Assembly (NCBI GenBank): GCA_002310135.1 | Contig: DBYK01000001.1 | Coordinates: forward strand, 186,001-250,000 | From: Caryophanales bacterium UBA1188 | Lineage (GTDB): Bacteria; Bacillota_I; Bacilli_A; Izemoplasmatales; UBA1188 | Length of the DNA: 64,000 nt | Direction: 5' to 3' | Shown here: piece by piece, positions 58,602 through 64,000 of the stretch | Layout: the number at the start of each line of letters is the position of its first letter | How positions within the stretch are numbered: position 1 is the first letter of the stretch | Program-made: the position numbers and the translations under genes | Notes under the pieces: generated by a model | What the model was told of the DNA's origin: nothing | Database searches by the model: none | The model's input: the letters and a program-made list of their open reading frames with translations, nothing else

Positions 58602-60173
58602 TTATTCTATAATAGATTCTTCCCAAGTTTTTGGAGAATCAAGTCCCATCATTTTAAGAATTGTTGGGGCAACATTCGCAAGACCGAATGCTTTATTCTT
58701 AATCACATATTTATTATCGTCATCAACTATGATGAATGGTACTGGATTAAGTGAATGAGCGGTTCTAACTTGAATTTCACCTTTTTTATTCTTTTCAAGC
58801 ATCTCATCTGCATTTCCATGGTCAGCTGTAACTATCATAATGTAGCCTTCTTCTTTAGCGACTTTTAAGAGTCTTCCTATTCCTAAATCTACTGCTTCCA
58901 TAGCGCAGATTGTCGCATCGAGTGAACCAGTATGACCTACCATATCACCATTAGGATAGTTTAGTCTAATAAAGCCATACTTGTGTGATTTTAAGGCATT
59001 TATTACTTCATCAGTTATTTCAGCTGATTTCATCCAAGGTCTCTCATCAAAAGAAACTTTATCTGAATCAATTTCTTTATAAGTTTCAAGTTCTTCAGAT
59101 ACTTTACCACTTCTATTTCCATTCCAGAAATATGTGACATGTCCATATTTTTGAGTTTCACTAATCGCAAATTCATTTATTTTAGCTTTAACTAAAACTT
59201 CAGTTAAAGTGTCTTTTATTTCTGGAGGATTAACTAAGAATCTTTTTGGGAGTTTTAAATCTCCATCGTATTGAAGCAGTCCTGCATAGCATACTTTAGG
59301 ATAATAAATTCTATCAAATTTATCGAAATCTTGATAATCGAATGCCATAGATATTTCAATAGCTCTATCACCTCTAAAATTGAATAATATCACTGAATCA
59401 TTATCAATAATTTTTCCAACTGGTTCGCTGTCTTTTTCTATTACAAATGCTGGAAGATCTTGATCTATACAGTTATATGTTTTTCTGTAATCTTCTATAG
59501 CTTCTTTAGCGCATCTATAGCCTTTTGCATCACCTAAGACATGAGCGTGCCAACCAGCCTCAACCATCTTCCAATCAGCTTGGTAGCGGTCCATTGTGAT
59601 CTTCATTCTTCCACCACCTGATGCGATACACACATCAAATGAAGATGATGATAATTCTTCTATGTAGTCTTCTAATTCTTTTACATATATTAAAGCGCTT
59701 GTTGCGGGAACATCTCTTCCATCAAGGAGTATATGAATTCTAACACGCTTAACTCCATCTTCTTTAGCTCTTTTAATCATCTTGAATAAATGTGATATGT
59801 TTGAATGAACATTACCATCTGAGAGTAGACCTAAAAAATGAAGTGTAGAGTTATTATCTTTTACATTTTTAATTACTTCATTCCAAGCAGGTGAATTAAA
59901 CATTTTAGCGCTTTCTATAGATTCATTCACAAGTTTTGCGCCTTGTGAATAGATCTGTCCACAACCAAGAGCGTTATGCCCTACTTCACTATTTCCCATA
60001 TCATCATCGCTTGGAAGTCCTACTGCATCACCATGAGCTTTAAGACGAGTATTTGGATAATTTTTAAGTAGATAATCTAAATTTGGAGTATTCGCAAGTG
60101 TAACCGCATCACCAAGTCCAGTTTTACTAAATCCAACACCATCCATGATTACTAAAAGTATAGGTTTTTTCAT
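58602..60173 (-). CDS. gpmI: 2,3-bisphosphoglycerate-independent phosphoglycerate mutase
   Basis: A 523-residue metalloenzyme interconverting 3- and 2-phosphoglycerate in glycolysis. The phosphoserine nucleophile lies in MGNSEVGHNALG, with LLDGRDVPATSA, RGDRAIE-type sequence and TADHGNADEM metal ligands. Alone between the tRNA promoter and a terminator-isolated neighbour. Confidence 0.97.
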   Translation of the reverse strand: MKKPILLVIMDGVGFSKTGLGDAVTLANTPNLDYLLKNYPNTRLKAHGDAVGLPSDDDMGNSEVGHNALGCGQIYSQGAKLVNESIESAKMFNSPAWNEVIKNVKDNNSTLHFLGLLSDGNVHSNISHLFKMIKRAKEDGVKRVRIHILLDGRDVPATSALIYVKELEDYIEELSSSSFDVCIASGGGRMKITMDRYQADWKMVEAGWHAHVLGDAKGYRCAKEAIEDYRKTYNCIDQDLPAFVIEKDSEPVGKIIDNDSVILFNFRGDRAIEISMAFDYQDFDKFDRIYYPKVCYAGLLQYDGDLKLPKRFLVNPPEIKDTLTEVLVKAKINEFAISETQKYGHVTYFWNGNRSGKVSEELETYKEIDSDKVSFDERPWMKSAEITDEVINALKSHKYGFIRLNYPNGDMVGHTGSLDATICAMEAVDLGIGRLLKVAKEEGYIMIVTADHGNADEMLEKNKKGEIQVRTAHSLNPVPFIIVDDDNKYVIKNKAFGLANVAPTILKMMGLDSPKTWEESIIE

Positions 60174-60235
60174 ATTCTTTCTCCTTTAATACCTTAGATA
60201 TTATACAACAACTCTATTCAATTTAGAAATAATAT

Positions 60236-60265
60236 GATAAAAAAATAGAAGAAATCTTCTATTTT
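60236..60265 (-). terminator. Terminator of the 60274-62199 gene
   Basis: AATAGAAGA and TCTTCTATT pair around a short loop and are followed by TTTTTTT on the minus strand, about 10 nt after the stop. Confidence 0.88.
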
Positions 60266-60273
60266 CTTAAATT

Positions 60274-62199
60274 CTATATTGAGTTATAAATCTTATTAAA
60301 TAATTCTTTCGCATATCTTATAGATCTTGCGCTGGATAGTTTAAGTTGTGATGGAGTAGTTTCATATGCTTTCTTACTAGATACATCTTTGAGATAATAT
60401 TTTATATTATCTAAATCATTTGCGTCTGTCGCAAAGAAAGCTTTAACTTTTCCTCTTGTGATCATTATTTTTGCGATAGTTTTATTTTTATATGAATAAG
60501 ATACATATTTCTTTGTGATAGTCTCTTTTACCCCAGGATTAGATTTAAAAGCGATTGAAAGCTCATTGGCTTTCTTCTTTTCATATACTTCAAGTTCTAG
60601 ATATTTTTCTGCGTATGTCATATTAGAAAATGCGCTATATCTATCAAGTAAATCTAGGTCATCATCATCTTCATCTATAGCCTCTTTTATTGGGGCAACC
60701 TCTTTTTCTTTAGGCTCTTCTTCTTGATGCGCCTCTTCAATAATTTCTTCAGCTTTTTCTTCTTCTATAGGTTCTTCTTCTATAGGTTCTTCTAAAGACT
60801 TAGGGTTTTCTATAGATTCAAGAGTAGGAAGAGGTCTACTAAAGAGTGATGAATATTCACTTAAATCATCTTCTCTTATTTCATCGATTGGCTCATCTTC
60901 GTCCGCTTTAATTTCTTTTATTAATCCTTTTTCTAATAATTCTATATCTTCCATATAAGGAATATAGTAATCTTGAGAAATATATTCTTCAATTTTATCT
61001 AGTTCTTGAATTTGAGATAATAAATCTATTAGTTCTTCCGCCATTTGGAATCTTCTTGGATTCTTAATCTTGATTAAAAGTGGAGTGTCTTCATATTTCT
61101 TTGAATCCACTAATTCATAATTAATCTTTTTATCTATTATGTCTTCTTCAGTTAAATTGAAGTAAACATATAATGTTTTACCTTTTATTCCAAATCTTAA
61201 TAATTTAGTTCTCCCTTTATTAATAGTCTCAAAACTAAACGATATTCTTTCACTCACATTTTTATATGACATTACTTTATTCTTTAGAGTTGAATAATCT
61301 TTTTTAAGTTCATCTTTGGCTTGAGATAATTTAGCCATGAATGATCTTTTATATGTTTTAGTATCTTCATCTTTTAAAGTTTCATCTTCTAATATGATTA
61401 TTTTTGTTTTTTCTTCTTCGCTTTCTTTCTTTTCTACTTTAGTAGATACAAATTCATTTAATGAATCATAATTATCTTCTTTATTATTAGATTCAATATA
61501 TGATAAATATTCATTAAAGACTAATGATTCTTTTTCATTAAGAGTAGAATCTACTACTTTAGTTTCTTTATTATTCATCATCAATTTAAATATTTTAGTT
61601 ATTAATATTAATACAAAAACATCTATAACAACCACTATAACCATTAGTGTAATTGATGAATAATTGAGAATAGTCAGCCTTGATGCATTAAATGAAATAT
61701 TCGAAAGTGAGAATGTATAAATTAAAATTAAGGCAGTAGTTAAAGCGACTAAGGCGATAGTTGAAACTAAAGATGTATTATATGAATTTATATCTTTATC
61801 TTTCTTAAGGTTCAAAGAATTGAAATAACCTATTAATTTAACTAAAAAAGCCATAAATAAATAAAACATTGAATGAAGAAGATACCCATCACTAAGTTCA
61901 ATAAATGTTCCATAATTATGATTTTTAAGAGGAATAAAGAACAAGAATAAAAAATATGAAGAAACTAAAGATGAAGTGATTAAAACAATCACGCTTCTTT
62001 CCCTAGAATTATTATTTTTTATATTCTTTCTTCTCTTAGAGAAAAATAAAGCGATAGTAAAGAGCACAATTACTGGAATAACTGCGAATTTAATGATAAC
62101 TTCTATAAAAGATAGTTTATCAGGTGAGAAAGGTATTATAATAAGCCCCATTAATATCAATGAAATAATTATAAAAATGTTTGTATAATCCTTTTTCAT
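60274..62199 (-). CDS. Membrane protein with two copies of an unnamed repeated domain
   Basis: A 641-residue protein. Five or six membrane helices occupy about the first 200 residues. The cytosolic part has a first domain (about 310-410: RTKLLRFGIKGKTLYVYFNL, YELVDSKKYEDTPLLIKI), an acidic linker with EEPIEEE repeats, and a second copy at the C-terminus (IAKIMITRGKVKAFFATDAN, YYLKDVSSKKAYETTPSQLK). The same domain occurs once in the 43968-44813 protein. The start is ATG 62199 with AAGGAG 6 nt before it, 13 codons inside the longest frame. Function unknown. Confidence 0.6.
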   Translation of the reverse strand: MKKDYTNIFIIISLILMGLIIIPFSPDKLSFIEVIIKFAVIPVIVLFTIALFFSKRRKNIKNNNSRERSVIVLITSSLVSSYFLFLFFIPLKNHNYGTFIELSDGYLLHSMFYLFMAFLVKLIGYFNSLNLKKDKDINSYNTSLVSTIALVALTTALILIYTFSLSNISFNASRLTILNYSSITLMVIVVVIDVFVLILITKIFKLMMNNKETKVVDSTLNEKESLVFNEYLSYIESNNKEDNYDSLNEFVSTKVEKKESEEEKTKIIILEDETLKDEDTKTYKRSFMAKLSQAKDELKKDYSTLKNKVMSYKNVSERISFSFETINKGRTKLLRFGIKGKTLYVYFNLTEEDIIDKKINYELVDSKKYEDTPLLIKIKNPRRFQMAEELIDLLSQIQELDKIEEYISQDYYIPYMEDIELLEKGLIKEIKADEDEPIDEIREDDLSEYSSLFSRPLPTLESIENPKSLEEPIEEEPIEEEKAEEIIEEAHQEEEPKEKEVAPIKEAIDEDDDDLDLLDRYSAFSNMTYAEKYLELEVYEKKKANELSIAFKSNPGVKETITKKYVSYSYKNKTIAKIMITRGKVKAFFATDANDLDNIKYYLKDVSSKKAYETTPSQLKLSSARSIRYAKELFNKIYNSI

Positions 62200-62253
62200 A
62201 TAAGCTCCTTCATAATATATAATATATATAATATTCATATTATTATAACATAA

Positions 62254-63093
62254 TTAATCAAATCTTTTTATATAGCCACAAGTTTTGCATAAGTCATTTG
62301 GAAGAATGTGGTTTGAGAATAAATCATAGAATTCTTTTACCTTTAGGGAATTTAAAATATCATCTAATTCTTCTTTAAATATATTACCTAGTGAAACTAT
62401 CCCATCAGCATCAAGACAACATGGAACAACTTCTCCATTAGATAATATTCCTATTTGATCTCTTAGAGCGTAGCAAAACCCAGTCTTTCTCATTTTATCT
62501 TTATTAATATCTGGCCAATCAAATAGGTCGCCATACTCTAAATAAATATTATCTTTTAATTTATATCCAGTTCTTCCCTTAATAAAATCTGAGTCAAATT
62601 CTTCCTTTAAATAAGAAAATACTTCATCATTAAAATCTTTATATAAAGAGTCTTCTCTAATATTCCAAAGCCTAAGTGATACAAGTACTTTATTATCACT
62701 TAAATATTTACTCATAACGATAATTTTATGAATATAATCTTTAAGGCTCATATCCATATTATTCCAACTATAAGAATGAAGTGAAATATTTATTTTATAA
62801 ATATACTTAGCTAAATCTTTATAATATAAAGGAAGAAGAGTCCCATTAGTTGTGATAATATTTTTAAAATTATAAGAAGAAGAAATCTTTAAAAAATCAA
62901 TAATATTTATATGAAGCAAAGGTTCACCCATAAGATGAAAAAATAGGTAATCGCATCTACCTTTAATTTTTTCCATTATTATCTTAAATTCATCTAAAGA
63001 TAAAGATCTTTTTTCTCTTTTTGTCCCATGACAAAACTTACAAGATAAATTACAGATATTTGTGATTTCAAGATATATTTTTTTAAATCTCAC
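62254..63093 (-). CDS. Radical SAM protein with SPASM-type C-terminus
   Basis: A protein of about 279 residues. CNLSCKFC (CxxxCxxC) binds the SAM cluster, preceded by YLEITNI; MGEPLLH and ITTNGTLLP are typical following motifs. The C-terminal Cys set (GFCYAL, VVPCCLD, LCKTCGY) resembles a SPASM/twitch auxiliary-cluster domain. Such proteins modify peptides or act as anaerobic maturases; no peptide precursor is obvious nearby. The start is GTG 63093, with GAGGAG 5 nt upstream; the longer frame would add 23 hydrophobic residues. Confidence 0.85.
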   Translation of the reverse strand: MRFKKIYLEITNICNLSCKFCHGTKREKRSLSLDEFKIIMEKIKGRCDYLFFHLMGEPLLHINIIDFLKISSSYNFKNIITTNGTLLPLYYKDLAKYIYKINISLHSYSWNNMDMSLKDYIHKIIVMSKYLSDNKVLVSLRLWNIREDSLYKDFNDEVFSYLKEEFDSDFIKGRTGYKLKDNIYLEYGDLFDWPDINKDKMRKTGFCYALRDQIGILSNGEVVPCCLDADGIVSLGNIFKEELDDILNSLKVKEFYDLFSNHILPNDLCKTCGYIKRFD

Positions 63094-63134
63094 ATTTACT
63101 CCTCTATATCTAAATAATAACACACTTAAAGATA

Positions 63135-63170
63135 ATAAAAAAGAATCCTTGAGGAGTTTCAAGGATTCTT
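63135..63170 (-). terminator. Terminator of the aldehyde dehydrogenase gene
   Basis: AAGAATCCTTGA and TCAAGGATTCTT pair around a 6-nt loop, followed by TTTTTTATT on the minus strand. Confidence 0.92.
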
Positions 63171-63179
63171 TAAGTAATA

Positions 63180-64000
63180 TTATTTCATGAATGATTTGAG
63201 TAAACTCTTCTTCTTCATTCCGAAGAATTTCTTATCATAAGGGTGTTCTCTTAAAGGTAAGTTCATATGAGTTTTACCAAATAAAACTGTAGATGGGTGA
63301 GTGAATTCTCTAAATCCCCATTCTCCATGATACGCACCCATTCCTGAGTGGCCTGTACCATTGAATGGAACACCTTTAACCATCAAGTGGAGACATACTT
63401 CATTGATACATCCACCACCGTATTGTTGAACTTGCATTTCTTTCTTTGCCCACTTCAAATCTTTAGTGAATAAATAGAGCGCAAGACCATGTTCTCTATC
63501 TCTAATTGTATCCATAAGTTCATTGATTTCGCTATCTTTATATGGAACAACTGGGAGTAGTGGACAGAATAGTTCATGGAGAACTATCTTCTCATCAATC
63601 TTAACTGGATAGATTACAGTTGTTGAATATTTTTGTGTTTCTATATCTCCTTCACCACCAAATACTATTCTATCTTTGTATTCTAATGCTTCTTCACTAC
63701 ACCATTCATAAGCTTTTCTTGAGATTAGTTTTGGATATTCAGGATTTAAGAATGGACGTTCACCGATTTGACTTACTATTGCCTTCTTTAATTCTTCGAT
63801 GAATTCATCTGCGACTTCTTCCGCAACCGCAACTTGGTTGATGTTTATACAAATTTGGCCAGAGTTACAAATCTTGAAGAACGCAATCTTTCTTGCGGCA
63901 TCTTTGATATCTGCGTCTTTCCTTATTACACACCAGTTACCTGTCTCACCACCGAGTTCAAGTGCGACTGGAGTTAAGTTCTTACTTGCGCATTCCATTA
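63180..64000 (-). CDS. Aldehyde dehydrogenase family protein (partial, 5' end outside window)
   Basis: The C-terminal about 273 residues of an ALDH-superfamily protein. The frame remains open at the window edge, so the N-terminal cofactor-binding part is missing here. The active site is present: Glu in ELGGE and nucleophile Cys in NSGQICININ (GQxC), then NGTGHSGMGAYHG and GEWGFREFTHPSTVL, as in class 3 (AlkH-like) enzymes. A lysine-rich tail (MKKKSLLKSFMK) ends it. It probably oxidises an aliphatic aldehyde with NAD(P)+. Confidence 0.88.
   Translation of the reverse strand, partial: MECASKNLTPVALELGGETGNWCVIRKDADIKDAARKIAFFKICNSGQICININQVAVAEEVADEFIEELKKAIVSQIGERPFLNPEYPKLISRKAYEWCSEEALEYKDRIVFGGEGDIETQKYSTTVIYPVKIDEKIVLHELFCPLLPVVPYKDSEINELMDTIRDREHGLALYLFTKDLKWAKKEMQVQQYGGGCINEVCLHLMVKGVPFNGTGHSGMGAYHGEWGFREFTHPSTVLFGKTHMNLPLREHPYDKKFFGMKKKSLLKSFMK

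Noticed and set aside
1..64000. Mycoplasma-type genetic code (TGA = Trp)
   Set aside because: TGA ends real genes such as alaS and yqeK, and the tRNA-Trp reads only TGG (anticodon CCA).

Overview
This window comes from a low-G+C (by eye about 30%), Gram-positive, Bacilli-type genome. Gene order follows Bacillus subtilis blocks: alaS-yrrK-yrzB-yrrM-yrrN-yrrO-greA, yqeG-yqeH-yqeK-rsfS, comEA-comEC-holA-rpsT, ytxK-ackA and ylbG-ylbF. The blocks are condensed: nadD, mltG and udk are missing from their usual places. TGA is a normal stop (for example in alaS and yqeK), so this is not a Mycoplasma-code organism. A reduced, probably uncultured host-associated Bacilli lineage (Erysipelotrichia/RF39-like) is the best guess. 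Almost every gene is on the minus strand; only yidD, def, rpsT and one zinc-ribbon gene are on the plus strand. No rRNA, IS element, prophage or CRISPR array was seen. One tRNA gene (tRNA-Trp) is present.

Layout. 0-31 kb is mostly housekeeping: ileS behind an Ile T-box, ackA, metK behind a SAM-I riboswitch, fmt, priA, def, recA, pgsA, yebC, cvfB, rpsT, holA, competence genes comEA/comEC, and ribosome-biogenesis genes yqeG/H/K and rsfS. A PTS EIIC-EAL fusion and a degenerate HD-GYP membrane protein also lie here. 31-45 kb is the accessory highlight (below). 45-52 kb is the greA-trhP-trmR-yrrK-alaS block with an Ala T-box. 52-64 kb holds an orphan, degenerate HsdM-HsdS-like fusion, a pseudouridine synthase, an epimerase, a cyclophilin lipoprotein, a lone trpB behind a Trp T-box next to tRNA-Trp, gpmI, a radical-SAM/SPASM protein and a truncated aldehyde dehydrogenase.

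The most exciting region is 31.3-45.3 kb. A tandem pair of near-identical c-di-GMP-I riboswitches precedes an operon-like run of three secreted or anchored proteins sharing a C-terminal IW(L/I)xGWD motif. Two of these have SipW-type (TasA/camelysin-class) signal peptides. They are followed by a SipW-like signal peptidase, a membrane-anchored McrB-like AAA+ ATPase, a coiled-coil DUF2357-like partner with no visible nuclease, and a second SipW-like peptidase. Directly upstream is a four-gene operon with two GGDEF/EAL proteins whose GGDEF sites are degenerate. I infer a c-di-GMP-induced surface-fibre or adhesin system in which a restriction-type AAA+ motor may have been recruited to secretion or assembly.

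Regulation is unusually readable. Three T-boxes have specifier codons matching their genes (ATC, GCT, TGG). There is one SAM-I switch, tandem c-di-GMP switches, many intrinsic terminators, and a putative bipartite promoter element (TTTTAAAATA, 15-16 bp, GTATTATT) shared by recA, comEA-comEC and an unknown surface-protein gene.
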